Assembly (NCBI GenBank): GCA_025677815.1
Contig: JAIXMP010000031.1
Span: 310,001-374,000 of the forward strand
Source of the DNA: Phascolomyces articulosus
Lineage: Eukaryota > Mucoromycota > Mucoromycetes > Mucorales > Lichtheimiaceae
Length of the DNA: 64,000 nt
Direction: 5' to 3'
Within the stretch, counting starts at the first letter, position 1; the number at the start of each line of letters is the position of its first letter. A program made the translations under genes and the position numbers. This document shows, in pieces, positions 1-12,467 of this stretch. Below the pieces are notes generated by a model. The model did no database searches. It was not told the DNA's origin and was given only the letters and a program-made list of their open reading frames with translations.

Positions 1-935
1 AAAACCGAGTTAAATGCTTTGGTGACAATGTGTTTACCCGATACCAACTTCCTAACACAGAGGGGAAGTTCAAGACCATGACCTATGCAGAAGCAGATCG
101 TATTGCCAGTAACTTGGCATATGAATGGGCACCTATGTTAAAAGACGTAGAATCAGTTGGATTTATTGCAGATCATTCCATTTATTACTTGGTAGCCATG
201 TTAGCTGTATTTAAGCTACGTCCCATCCTCCTCGCCTTATCGCCACGTAATTCCGTTGCTGCCAATGTCAATTTATTGACACAAACCAATTCCAAATTTA
301 TGATTGTATCTGAAAAATACGCAGATATGGCTCAACAATGTCATGAACAAGTATCAGGTGGATGTGATTATAAAGTATTGGCTTCCTTGGATCTGGACAC
401 ACTCTCTTCCTACGCAAAAGATTATCATTCTCACGTGTCACCTCCCTCTGAAAAGGATATCGAAAAAGTGGCATTGATTATTCATTCCTCTGGGTCTACC
501 TCGTTCCCTAAACCTATCTATCTTAGCAACCGATATTTATTTTGGTTGATCCAGGGTATACCATCTCAAATGAAGAAAAATTCACAGAATGCGTTGGTAT
601 CTTCGGATGTGGTCCTGTCTCCTTTACCCTTGTTTCATATTTTTGGCATTTTGTCACAATTCATGGGGATTATTTTTGGTGCAAGTTCCTTGATCTTTGG
701 TCATTTACCGCCTTCCCCACGAAATATTTTTGAAGCAGTAGAAGAATTTGGCGTTACTGTCATGGCACAACCCCCTGTGGGATTGGAAGCTATTGCTCAA
801 TATATTGAAGATACACAATCCGATGTGTTACGTCAACTCAAATTCTGTCTTTATGGGGGTGCACCTTTAAGAAAACGAGTGGGGGATTATTTAAATGCCA
901 GAGGCATTAATGTGCGTAGTGCTTATGGTACAACA

Positions 936-966
<31 letters not shown>

Positions 967-3424
967 CTTGAAAAAAAAACCAAGTACTTTGTATGCATGT
1001 ACCATAAAAGAGAGTAGTATTGGTATATATTAACAATAAATAAATTTTATAGAAATTAATGCCATGGCTGTGGCCAATGTTTCTCAAGATTGGAAAAACA
1101 ATTGGTCCTGTCTAAAAGCTGTTGATCCAATTGAACCTTATTGTTATTGGGAACCTTATGATGAATCTCGAGGCATTTATCATCTTATCATTCATCGTAA
1201 TTGTCCCACCATGGCTACCAATGTGAGTAACCGTCCTGATGGTGATTATTCCACCAATGATTTATTTATTGAGGATCCACCTAAATCTCGCTATTTCCGA
1301 CATCTTGGACGTAATGATGATATTCTTGTCATGTAAGTACAACATTTTCTTTTAATTGGGTGGCCTTTCTTTTTTCTTGGATTAAAAAAAAAAAAAATTG
1401 TAAAATAATAACTTATACTTTCATTATTTGTTATTAGGCAAAATGGTGAAAAGACAAATCCAGTTCCTATGGAACATCAAATTAATAGTGCCAAAGTCGT
1501 TCGATGTTGTACTGTTCTTGGTGAAGGTCGACAATGTACAGCTGCACTTGTTGAATTGGATTTAGAACAGGCCATGCACTATTCACCTAAAGAGATGATT
1601 TCTCAAGGTATATATAATTTGTTTAATAACCGTAATTACAAAATTTATGCAAACTATCATGATTCAATTTTTCTAACACGCCTATTTATAAAATAAATAA
1701 ATAAAAAAGTGGAAGAAGCTGTGGATCGAGCCAATAAAGTGGCACCCAATTACAGTACAATTCTACCCCAAATGATATACATACTACCACTGAATCAACA
1801 TTTACCAACCACGGTCAAAGGCAATGTCATCCGAAAACGAGCCATGCATGATTTTAAAGCACACATCGATCAAATGTACGATGACTTTTTGCAAGGACCA
1901 AGTACAACCACCAGCACCACTAAAGATCAAGACAACAGTGATCTCGGTATGGGTGCGTTCCTTATGAAATCAGCTTCTGACACTCTTCAAAAGAGTGATA
2001 TTGATCCCAAAAAATCCTTGTTTGATTATGGCTTGAATTCACTTTTGGCAATTCAGTTACGAAATCGTATTGCAACACGATTTGACAATGTACCCAGTAA
2101 TTTTATTTTTGAAAACCCAACCTTGGTCATGATGAAGGAAGCATTGGAACATACACCCAAAGATCAAGGAGAACAACGAGAAACAAAGTATCATGATACT
2201 CAAGTACTTCTTGAAGAATATCTCCAACGTGCCAATGTGGATTTCCCTGTGGCGGCAACAATAAACAAAGTTTCCAAGGATGAACCACAGACTATTTTAT
2301 TGACAGGTGCCACAGGTTCTTTGGGTGCTTTTATTTTACGTGATCTAATTCTTTCTCCTCAAGTGAAAAAGATTTATTGTTTGGTGCGTGGTAAAAACTT
2401 GATGCAACGTGTGGAAAAATCATTCCAAGATCGAATGTTGGATACTTCTTTATTAAAGAACAAGGTTGAAGCATTACCTATGAAATTAGATGACCCTTAT
2501 CTCGGTTGGGATGAAGCTACCTATAACCAACTCAAAAATGAAGTCACCATTGTTCAACATTGTGCATGGCTTTTGGATTTTAATCAACCTGTTCAATATT
2601 TTGATCGTGAATGTATTCACGGTTTATACAACTTGTTAAAATTTGCCTATCGTCAAGAAAACCCGATGCATATGCATGCTATCTCTAGTATCAGTGCTAC
2701 TGCTACTTCGGGTCAATCCATTGTTCCTGAACAGCCACCACCCAATGATCCTCATTGTGCCATGCCTATGGGATATGCGCAATCCAAATATATTGTGGAA
2801 CATTTGTTTGATTATTTGACCAAAAACAAGAATTTCCCTTGCACTATTGAACGTACGGGTCAAGTATCAGGTGATTCCAACAACGGTGTATGGAACATAT
2901 CGGAACAATATCCTATTGTGATGGTGTCTGGAGCTCAACTCGGTTACATGCCAAATCTTGCTAAAGTGAATGTGGATTGGATTCCAGTGGATTATGCTGC
3001 TGCCGCTATTGTTGAAATTATGCTCAACACAGTACAAAACACAACAGACGAATCAAAACAACAAGATGTTTTCCATATTGTCAATCCAAGTCGTGTTCAT
3101 TGGTCTGATGTATTAAAGGCAATGCAAGCATCCGGTATGAACTTTAAGGTGATTGATCCTGATGCATGGGTGGATGTATTGAGAAAACATCAGGAAAGTC
3201 CCGCTTATCGTTTAATGTCGTTCTTTGAAGCCAATTTTGCTCCATCCAATAAAGAAAAAGTAGAAGCTAATGTAAGCATGCCAGTGTGGGCGACGGATCG
3301 TACAGTTGAAACTGCTCCTGTACTTGGAAAAGCACCTGCTTTTAATGCTAATTTGCTCAAGAAATATCTTACCTTCTGGCAAAGTGTTGGTTTTTATCAT
3401 CCATCAATTCCACAATCTTCATAA
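1..3424 (+). CDS. NRPS-like adenylation-carrier-reductase enzyme (5' partial)
   Basis: Exons 1-936, 1053-1332, 1438-1607 and 1710-3424 give about 1,032 residues. The frame is open to the left edge, so the start codon lies outside. Order: AMP-binding domain with an A3-like SSGSTSFPKP, an A5 motif AYGTTE split by intron 1, GRNDDILVMQNGEK, and the conserved lysine region TTVKGNVIRKRA. Next comes a phosphopantetheine carrier (Ser codon 2039-2041 in GLNSLLAIQLR). Last is a thioester-reductase/SDR domain with nucleotide-binding GATGSLGAF and catalytic-type YAQSK. Such A-T-R enzymes activate a carboxylic acid as the adenylate, load it on the carrier arm and release it reductively with NADPH as an aldehyde or alcohol; the substrate cannot be read here. 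There is no condensation domain. The alpha-aminoadipate reductase Lys2 shares this order but is longer at the N-terminus. The domain calls are firm; the pathway is not. Confidence 0.88.
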
Positions 3425-3841
3425 TTTTTGATGGAACACTCTGTCATTGTATATATATGTATGTATAATATACTAATAAAAATAATTGTATATATAAAAA
3501 AAAAGTTCTAGACTTATATATATATATATATATATATATAATAGCACTTGTTTGATGATGACTACTATGGGAAATATATATTTATAAATAAATATGTTTA
3601 TTAAAATATGATAGCAATCTATTGTCATCCAAGTAAATATATATATATATAATTTCGGGTCTTGGCAGTATATGGGGAATAAGAATAACAAATGAGGTTA
3701 TACGTTATATAAAGAATACAAATAAAGTAATTAGAAGAGCATAAAAGGTTATATAATATAAAGATATAACCTGACAATAATGATATGAATAGTACACTTA
3801 AGAAACGAATTTAGATATATCCTCTATTATTATCCAATACA
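3425..3841. other. AT-rich spacer between two convergent genes
   Basis: This spacer separates the 3' ends of the reductase and the minus-strand gene. It contains a TA dinucleotide run near 3516-3541 and several AATAAA-like sites suitable for polyadenylation in either direction. No gene is visible. Confidence 0.6.
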
Positions 3842-4600
3842 TCAATCATCCATGTTAAAAAGCAGTGGGGATGGCTCATCGATCATGTCAGTTGTAGCCG
3901 AAGAATCAGGTGATGTGGATGGTGATATGTAATCCGAGAATTGAGCCATGCCATCGGGTGTTCTAACGTGATCAAGCATTTGTGATGGCCATGGGACAGG
4001 AGATTCTTTTTCGGGCATACTACCGACCGTAAATTCCACATTGTTATGTTTTGTTAACATGAATTGATTATTTTTTCTACGGCCACTACTAGTTGAATAA
4101 ACAGGACACGTGGCTGACAGCACAGGCTTTGTTGTTATTTTTTGTGTAGGTGTAACAATAGAAGAATGAAACATCGATGACGACGATGACAATGACGATG
4201 ACGAGAATGGAATATCGAGTGGTAATGTACGTTGTTGTTGTTTATTAGAATGTTTTGAAGAAGACTGTCGTCTATGATGATGTCGTTGTCGTCGGTGATG
4301 TTCTTGAATATTATCTTCAGTCACCATATATTCATCCATTAATTTCATAAACTTGTTTTCAGATGCATGAACAGGTCGGTTTTTTGGTTGGTTTTTAAAT
4401 GAAATATGTGGTTCAGAAATTGTGATAGAAGGTGTTAAAGAGGATTGTAAAAAATCATGATTCTCTTCTACTTCTCCAACTTCCTCCTCTATGGCCGTCG
4501 CTGGAAACTTGCCGGTACTATTGTTATTATTGAAAGGAAGGGAGTTGTTGTCGCTGTTGCTCTTATTATTACTAGTAGAAGCTAGTAACTGTTGTGACAT
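3842..4600 (-). CDS. Ser/Asn/His-rich protein of unknown function
   Basis: A single open exon of 252 codons starting MSQQLLASTS. An ATG 34 codons upstream (4702) stays open, but the extension is a Phe/Tyr-rich stretch that looks like translated T-rich leader, so the downstream start was preferred. The protein is mostly disordered: Asn/Ser-rich N-terminus, an acidic patch (EEEVGEVEEN), a more ordered segment ENKFMKLMDEYMV, a His/Arg/Gln-rich basic stretch, poly-Ser, then a Ser/Thr/Pro- and Asp-rich C-terminus ending LLFNMDD. There is no signal peptide, TM segment or domain I recognise. The acidic/hydrophobic tail and basic centre would suit a nuclear regulator, but that is only inference. Confidence 0.55.
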   Translation of the reverse strand: MSQQLLASTSNNKSNSDNNSLPFNNNNSTGKFPATAIEEEVGEVEENHDFLQSSLTPSITISEPHISFKNQPKNRPVHASENKFMKLMDEYMVTEDNIQEHHRRQRHHHRRQSSSKHSNKQQQRTLPLDIPFSSSSLSSSSSMFHSSIVTPTQKITTKPVLSATCPVYSTSSGRRKNNQFMLTKHNNVEFTVGSMPEKESPVPWPSQMLDHVRTPDGMAQFSDYISPSTSPDSSATTDMIDEPSPLLFNMDD

Positions 4601-5346
4601 GAAGAAACAACAAAAAAAAAACGTAAAATGAGCGAGAAAGGAGAAAAATATATAGGTATTTATATACATCCAAGTATGGTATTTATAGTTTTTTTTTCTC
4701 ATTGCTAATAGATAATAGAATGTCGTAACAATGATATACGTTGAATTGGGTCAGACCAAAGGGAATAGCATAACCGCATGATAATGACATTTTTTTTTGA
4801 AACGAGTGACTCATTTCAAGTGAATTTTGGAAAAAATAATTAGTGGAAGTCCCCGTGGTTTTTATAATAGGTACCTCTGACTGACGATCAGGTTCATCCC
4901 AAAAGGGAAATTTTTTTATCTTAGGTTGTATATTCGGTAAGAAAATTTCCCTTCCATGATAACCCGCAGTCCCCCCCCCCCTTTATTTTAGTTGATATGC
5001 TAAAGGTACGCTATGGATAATATTTTTTTTTCATATTACTATTCGATATGAATGATCTTATGATATCTGATGGCTTTGACTTTTTTTTATTTTATTCCCG
5101 CGGAATTATTAATTGCTACTAACTCTCATCAATTATTATGCCAAGCAAGAAGAATGACCTTTCTATTATTCTCAATAGTTCATTTTTTTTGTGAAGGAAA
5201 AGAGTATATCCAGTTTTTTTTTATGAAAGTGGTTATTGCATAAATAATCAACAAAAAGAAAAACTCCATGATAGATAATTTATATGTATATAGGTATCCT
5301 TTTCTCTTCATCACTCTCTATGTATACTATCGACTCATTACGTACA

Positions 5347-5349
<3 letters not shown>

Positions 5350-5378
<29 letters not shown>
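5350..5378. repeat. (TA)n microsatellite
   Basis: Uninterrupted alternating AT of about 29 bases. Similar shorter TA runs occur at about 3520-3541 and 9001-9020. Confidence 0.9.
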
Positions 5379-5381
<3 letters not shown>

Positions 5382-6907
5382 GAAAACTATATAAAGGAAT
5401 AATATTATAATAGCCAATGATCTCGATCTATCTGAAATATATAAGGGTGAATGTATGGATCTAATAAAAAAAATGCAAGCCACAATACATTGTATTAGAG
5501 TATCATATAGTAGTAAATAATAAAAATCGGGTGACAACAGTAAATTAGATCTGTCAAGTAAAAAATGATCGATATTGACAATATATATATATATATTGAT
5601 TTATTTTATTTTATTATTTGTGCACGACGATCGATCGTTTGAATGACGGATAGAATACATAATGATAGGATTATATCTATTATAATAATAATATAATAGG
5701 ACATATTCTCAAATATAATAGTTACTCTATCATCACCCTAGTCCTAATATTTTATCTAGGGCCATAAAGAATATAAAGGGAAATTGATCCAAATCATTTC
5801 ATAGTATGCATTATTTTTCCTTTCTCCCCTCCCTCCTCTTTCCTTGTTAGTGTATATATACTTTCCTCCTGCTCCTCTTCTGGACATATATCATTTATTA
5901 TTTTGTCTCCTGTAGTAGTGATTACCCGATATATACTATTTTATTTGACACATCGACTCCATTTTTTAATACAATCATGATAAACTCACTAGAAATACAT
6001 TTGTAGAAGGGTTGTAGTGTGTGTTGTACGTAAAAATTAAAAAAGGTGGTTTAAATGATATGCATGAAATAATCCTATTTTATTATGTATGCATAATACA
6101 TAATAATCTTATTCTTAGTCAAGTGTTACACCACATTATTATTATGAATGCATTTTTCCTCTTTCCTTGATAAATGATAATAAATCATATACAAAGTGTA
6201 ATGTGTGATTTAATAGATACATTTTTCAAAAATGGAATGGTAATACGCAGGAGAAAAAGAAAGGATGAACAAAAGCAGGAGTATTGGAACTATAACTGTC
6301 ATGATGGTGCATTTATTAGCACAGTAGTATGTATTTTATTCATACAATAATATAAGTATAATGATAGTTTATAATAAGGATAATGAAAAATGTCATGATA
6401 AATTTTTATCTGTACATAATACACACATTACATATAATAAAGGATTACGTATTATTATATTTTCCCTTTTCCTTGTTTTGACCGATTGAATTATAAAAAA
6501 TATTATTATCAGGATAATCAGAAGGTTTTTATTATTATTTTCACTCCTGCAATTGATATGTATAGAAAGAAAGAAATATGGAGAAATCATATGTATACTA
6601 CTACTGTCAATGTCAAGAAACTAAAAAAAAAAAAAAGGAATGATATTCGCAGAACGATGGGTATTTCATTGGCCCTTTTATTATTATTATTCAGCATGAT
6701 TGCATTGTTTAATAAAGCCACGTAATCATTCAATGATCAATAATAAGTACATATGTATTATGTACTATTTATTCAATGCATTTAATATAAATCAAATGTC
6801 TTGGTGGATAAAGCTTTTTTCTAAAAAATAAATATGGAAATAAAAAGTGATAAAATATTTTCATCTGCCACAATTTTAATAAGACATGGTTTATTCATTT
6901 TATTTCA

Positions 6908-6927
6908 TTTTTTTTTTAAAAAAAAAA
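6908..6927. repeat. Perfect T10A10 palindrome
   Basis: Ten T followed directly by ten A. It is one of a recurrent set of T-tract/A-tract junctions in the window; see findings. Confidence 0.9.
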
Positions 6928-7790
6928 GATTCATTATTCATGGTTAATATTATTATTTTGTATTATTAAAGTATATTATCAACATGCGAGAAGAAGGGGG
7001 ATGAGGAGGATTATTCCCTTGTATTGAGTAGGAGAAGTGAGTGATGGTATAATAGTTAGTGCCTATTAAATATGAAAAAAGAAGCTTTTTATAGAGTATA
7101 TGAATTGAATGAATTAATAGAATGATGATATCATCACCATCATAATTATTATTATTATTACACACAAAAACTAAACCACCACGAGAGAAATTCAAGAGAA
7201 TAAATGTCTTCTTCTGATATAGAAAAAGGAGGATAGAGACTCATATTTTGGAGAGGAGAAGGAGGAACAAGAGGAGGTATATATGTATATTTTTTAGTAG
7301 GGACCAACAATGCATGTTGGAACATACATACTACATATGTCATCCAATGTATTAAAAACGCGAAATTGCATATAAGAATACTTTAATAATTCTTTGGTGT
7401 TTATTTTTTGAGGAGATAGAGAGAAATAGTAATAGTAGCTTATTCTTTTTATGATTATATTATGTCCATACGTATATCTGGATCATGTCTATTATCCCTC
7501 ATAGATACACATTATACTATATGAACCACATGCTTGTATTATGATATAATCATAAAGTATTTACGAAAAACGGATCTTAGAAAAGAGAGGAGAAGAAGAT
7601 CTTCATAATAATAAGAATTTATCCATATTAATTCTTATTACTTTTCAAATTCGGAAACAGGAAGATTTCTTCTTCTAATAATAATAATTACGACCATCAT
7701 TTGTCTCTTAAAAAGTCTAAAATAAAATAAATAAAAAAAAGAAACGAAAAGGAGATAAAGGGAGTTTATCATTTTAGAAATACACGATGA

Positions 7791-7791
7791 G

Positions 7792-7817
<26 letters not shown>
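7791..7817. repeat. (GA)n microsatellite
   Basis: Alternating GA run of about 25 bases. Related purine arrays occur at about 10005-10023 and 10201-10221 inside the AHA1 gene. Confidence 0.9.
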
Positions 7818-7822
<5 letters not shown>

Positions 7823-8632
7823 ATCTAATAATAATATATCGATTCATGTATTATAAATGGTATTTATCAAATCATTTCCTTAGGTACCCGTCGTCTCCTC
7901 GTTTAAACTTCTCAACGCTAAATCGTCGGTTGTTGTTATAGGATGACGATCATTATTTCTAATGGAAACTGTTGTTTCTTACATGATACCCTTGAGGAGA
8001 GAAGGGGAATAATGGAGAAAGAGAGAGAAAGGAATTGAAAAAAGTTACAGGGGAAGAAAAAAAAAAAAAGAGAGGAGAAAAAAGAGGGTTCAACCTATTA
8101 TATATATGGGGGAAGAAGAGGATGATCCACCAATTGGGAGGAGGGGGGGGGGTGTAAGGGTGATGGATGAAGAAGAAGCTTTATTTTGTTTTGTTTTTGG
8201 GCGTATTATCATATACTCCATTTCGCTCCTACTTTATTATATATTACGATATTATGGTGTATCTTTTTTTGTCTCCTTCTCTCCAATTTCATCCATTCTT
8301 CCTACTCTCCCCCAAAAACCCCCATCATGATACATTGAAGAACCCGACAAATATATAGAATTGGATAAAAAAAAGTATCCATAGTAGACGATAATTCGAT
8401 GAAAAATGTCGATCTTTTAGTAAAAATTAAAATCGGGATAGCGGCTAACATTCATCATAAAAAAAGTGGTCAAAGTGTTTTTCATTTTTGGTAAAAGGAG
8501 GAGGGTGGAAAGACATTGTTGGTTACATCATTTTCACCACTGATCTTATATTATGTTTCGCGTTTTATTTGTTTATTCCATTTTGATACACGTAAAAAAA
8601 AGAATTCGGATAAGATAGATGGCTAAAACGAC

Positions 8633-8652
8633 AGAATGCCCTAGAAACTTCC
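8633..8652. promoter_or_regulatory. Candidate heat-shock element upstream of AHA1
   Basis: The block reads GAA-2-CCC-2-GAA-2-TTC with 5-base phasing, so three of four alternating GAA/TTC units match the Hsf1 consensus. It sits about 180-200 bases before the proposed AHA1 start. AHA1 is a known heat-shock target in fungi, which makes the placement meaningful. An AP-1-like TGACTCA follows at about 8668-8674. Function is inferred only. Confidence 0.45.
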
Positions 8653-8832
8653 AATCCAAAGAGTCACTGACTCAAGAAAAGCGGAGGCTTAACTCTCATT
8701 TTCATATTATATCTTCTTGTGTGTGTGCGTATCTCTCTCTCTCTCTTTTTTTTTTTCATTTATTACCAAAAAAAAAAAGAACGCGTCCTTTTTTTTTCTT
8801 TGTTGTTCAATTCATTTGTTTAAATATCAATC

Positions 8833-11171
8833 ATGTCAAACTGGAAAAACGTGAATAACTGGTTCGTATATATATATATTAAAAAAATTATTTCATTATT
8901 TCATTAATTATTAATTTTTATAAATGTTGTTTATGATAGGCATTGGTAAAGTGAGAATATCTACCATCATAATATATATATATTTTTTAAAAAAAGGATA
9001 TATATATATATATATATATACTTAACCAACTTTTCCTTTCCGACATACATGGTAGGGTGAGCAAAAACTGCTTAAACTGGGCACAAACTTATTTTACGGA
9101 ACAATTAGTTGGATTGGAAGCTGAAAAGAATGGTAGTAAAGTGAAAATCATCAAAATGGATGAATTGACGGGTGATTGTGAATTGAATAATCGTAAGAGC
9201 AAGATTATTACGATTTATGATCTTCAAATCAAACTTCAATGGGAAGGTAAACTATAAAGGATGATGATGATGATGGAGGACCCGGGGGGAGGAGGATGAA
9301 CATTTTGGGGGGGAGAGGAGGGAAAGATATATATATATATATATTCTTTTTGAAGGAAAGGAGGAAAAAGATAGATTTAAAGTAGTTCATGGGGGGATGA
9401 TCGATATAAATCATATTTATATTCCTCCCCTCCCCCTCCTCCCCCTCTCTCTTTAAATACATGTTTGACTCAATCGATTGGGAAATGGTTTATGCAGGGA
9501 CAACAGCAGATGGAACAGAAGCCACTGGCAAAATCCTTGTTCCCGAGGTCGCCCATGATACAGATGCAGATGATTATGTGGTAAGTGAATAAATAATTAT
9601 ATTTTCTCAGGAGATTGGGTAGTATTGATTCAACCTACATAAAAAAGTATATATATATATGGGTGTGTGAGTGTATGAGAGAAGCCATATGGATGAAAGA
9701 TGTGCATGAATAAAAAGTAAATGACTAAAAATGAAATAAATGATGATGGATAAAAAAAAACTGTAGTTTGAAATATCTGTGAATGATGATAATAATGAAA
9801 AACAACCTATTCGTGAAGTGATTCGAAAGGCATTGACACCTTTATTAATTAAGAAATTCGAGGCATTCTCTGAAGATCTTATTAAACGTAAGTCATCCAT
9901 TCTGGTTTTTGGGATTTTTTTTCTTGGGGGGGAGGAGGAGGAGGAGGAAGGTAATGATGATGAAAAAAAGGGAGAAAAGAAGAAAAATGATGATTGAACG
10001 AGGGGAGAGAGAGAGAGAGAGAGAAAGAAAAAAAAAACCGGGGTAAGTTTTTTTTTGGTGGGGGGAGGGGAAGGAAAAAAAATAGGATAATGATATAATC
10101 ATTGTTGGATCACAATAAAAAAAACAGCGTGGTATTATTTATGGTTTTCTACATAATATATGCATAATAAGGAAGAAGAAGAACAAGAACGAGATGAAAA
10201 AGAGAGAGAGAGAGAGAGAGAAAAGGAACGTAAAAATTCAAGTTGAAAAAAACAAAAAACAAAAGATAGCTGATCGATCGAAACTTTCTTTATATTAAAC
10301 AATAAGACCATGGGTCAGATGTGCATATCGAAAAAGATAAATTAGGTAGTGCTGATACCTCTGTCCGAGCGCCAGAAACAATTACCAAAACATCCATTAC
10401 TACTGCTACTACTACTAAAACCACTACCGCCACTACTACCTCCTCTTCTTCATCATCATCCAAAAAAAGTGCTAGTAAAGTCAATACAACGACATTGAAT
10501 GATGTAGTCGAGTTCCAAACTTCTGCACACGAATTATATGAGACTTTACTTGACCCTCAACGAGTCTCGATCTGGACACGCGGTCCTGCCAAGATCTCCA
10601 AGGAGAAAGGAGCCAAGTTTGAATTGTTTAATGGTAATGTGAGGGGTGAGCTCCTTGAGACGGTAGGTATCATAGTGGCAATCCCCCACTCTTTATATAT
10701 CTTATCATCGATACGTAAAGAGAATAATAGATACACTCTCTTTTTTTATTATTCTTTTCTATATAACTAACCCCCCCCCGTTGAATTTCTCTATAGGAAC
10801 AAGATAAAAAGATTGTTCAAACTTGGCGATTACAATCATGGCCTGAAGGTAAATTCTATAATATCATAATATAATAATAAACTCAAAATGTCATACACTC
10901 TTCTCTCTCTATATCCCCTTCTTCTTCTTCTTCTTCTTCTTCTCATGATGAACTTATATATATGCTCCTTAATTTTATTATATATATAAAAAAAATATAA
11001 GGTCATTATTCGACTGTCACCATGACATTGGAGCAAGAAAGTGATTGTGTTCAATTACATGTGAAGCAAACAGGTGTGCCGATCGGTGAGGAGGATTTGA
11101 CTCAACGGAATTGGACGGGATATTACTGGCGGTCGATCAAGCAAGCTTTCGGATATGGTGCAGTATTTTAG
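8833..11171 (+). CDS. AHA1: Activator of Hsp90 ATPase, AHA1
   Basis: Exons 8833-8861, 8940-8945, 9056-9246, 9498-9580, 9767-9887, 10307-10662, 10797-10848 and 11002-11171 give 335 residues, normal for AHA1. The N-terminal domain carries the family motif NNWHW, then KNCLNWAQTYF and NNRKSKI. A Thr/Ser/Lys-rich linker near residues 155-190 leads to a C-terminal AHSA1/START-like domain (VVEFQTSAHELYETLLDP, IWTRGPAKIS, WRLQSWPEGHYSTV) ending FGYGAVF. AHA1 is a cytosolic co-chaperone that binds the Hsp90 middle domain and stimulates its ATPase. The start ATG was chosen because it leads straight into NNWHW. Exon 2 is a 6-nt microexon required for the HW of that motif. Intron 5 (9888-10306) is long and purine-rich. 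A candidate heat-shock element lies upstream. Confidence 0.93.
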
Positions 11172-11658
11172 ATAAATATTATTATAATTATAATCTTCTT
11201 ATTTAGATTCATGATAATGAATATTCCATTTTTATAAAAAGGACGCAAGTTAATATATATCTATCCACCCATTTTATTCTTGTTTTTGTCAAAAAATATA
11301 ACGTCATTTTTTATCATGTTTTTTATTTTTATTTTTATTTTTTATCATGTCAGATCAAATAAAAGGAATTAGAAGTCATATATATTATGTGTGTAATCTT
11401 CTAGGCTTTTACTTTTTAATGCGATGTTTAAGAAAGAAAATAATGTGGTATGAAAAAGGTCTCCTTGAAAAAAAAAAAAAAAAAACTCCTCCTCCTCTTC
11501 CTCCTCCTCCTCCTCCACATAACCCCCACATCGACGACGTGGACCAAAATGGAAATTGTATTATGGTAGTAGCTTTGTTTGGAGTATTGGCCGATCCCGG
11601 TTTTTTTTCCATGTGTATATATGTATCATGTAAATGTGTATCTCTTATTTTTTCATAT

Positions 11659-11659
<1 letters not shown>

Positions 11660-11693
<34 letters not shown>
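11660..11693. repeat. (TAA)n microsatellite
   Basis: About eleven uninterrupted TAA/AAT units, giving an artificial poly-Ile reading frame. Confidence 0.9.
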
Positions 11694-11694
<1 letters not shown>

Positions 11695-11849
11695 GTAGAA
11701 GTAGTAGCTAGTAGTCAATGATCCTTCATTATTAGTGAGTATTAGGAGAGATATTAATATCATATAATTATCTTAATATATAAAGTAATTCAAATATTTA
11801 CCTTGCAGAATTTCTTTCTTGTTGACAAATGCATCATCTTATTATTTTC

Positions 11850-11871
11850 TTTTTTTTTTTAAAAAAAAAAA
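11850..11871. repeat. Perfect T11A11 palindrome
   Basis: Eleven T followed by eleven A, about 680 bases downstream of the AHA1 stop codon. Confidence 0.9.
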
Positions 11872-12441
11872 GTGAGTTTGAAACATGTTATCATAATATG
11901 ATAGAAGCGACTGTTTTCTGCACAATAGGAGTTAAAAGGTTATGTGTGTATGTCTGGGGGGGAGGATGATGGATGAATAGATGAATTGAAAGAAAGAGTA
12001 GGAGAAAGAGTTAGAAGAAAGGAGAAAGAAAAAAAAAGTGGAGTAGAGTTAGTAAAATAGTAGTAATAATAAAAAGTCAGTTTATAGGTAATTGGTAATA
12101 ATAATAAAAAAAAAGGGGGGAGAGAAAGATGGGGCGGGTTTTTAGTAAGAAAAGGTTACTCACTTTTTTTTTATTATGCAATATTTTAAAGAATAGAATC
12201 TTATTTATTACCACAGCAACAAACTGCAAAGAAACTGAATTGAGATGGATCATCTAATAATTCTATATGTACATGATGTATATCTATGTGCTGTAATATG
12301 AATCCTTTTCTATGGTTTTCTCTTAACTTTCTTCTTACATATGTATCATCTATTATTATTATATAATGAAACCCGCCTTCATAATACACATTTGTTTTTA
12401 TTTTAGAAATATAAAATGCAGTCCATTTTGAAAAGACCTGC

Positions 12442-12467
12442 TTTTTTTTTTTTTTTAAAAAAAAAAA
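12442..12467. repeat. T15A11 palindromic tract
   Basis: Fifteen T followed directly by eleven A, the longest example of this pattern in the window. Confidence 0.9.

Larger units (their letters stand above)
4601..8832. other. Long gene-free AT-rich interval
   Basis: About 4.2 kb with no supportable coding region. The short open frames on both strands are Phe/Ile/Tyr/Lys-rich translations of homopolymers and microsatellites and have no convincing start or splice context. It holds a TA array (5350-5378), a GA array (7791-7817), a T10A10 palindrome (6908-6927), G and C homopolymers, and polypyrimidine tracts. The left end should hold the promoter of the 3842-4600 gene and the right end that of AHA1. 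Confidence 0.6.

Noticed and set aside
11347..11721. 124-codon plus-strand open frame
   Set aside because: It consists of poly-Lys, poly-Pro and poly-Ile from simple repeats; no protein character.
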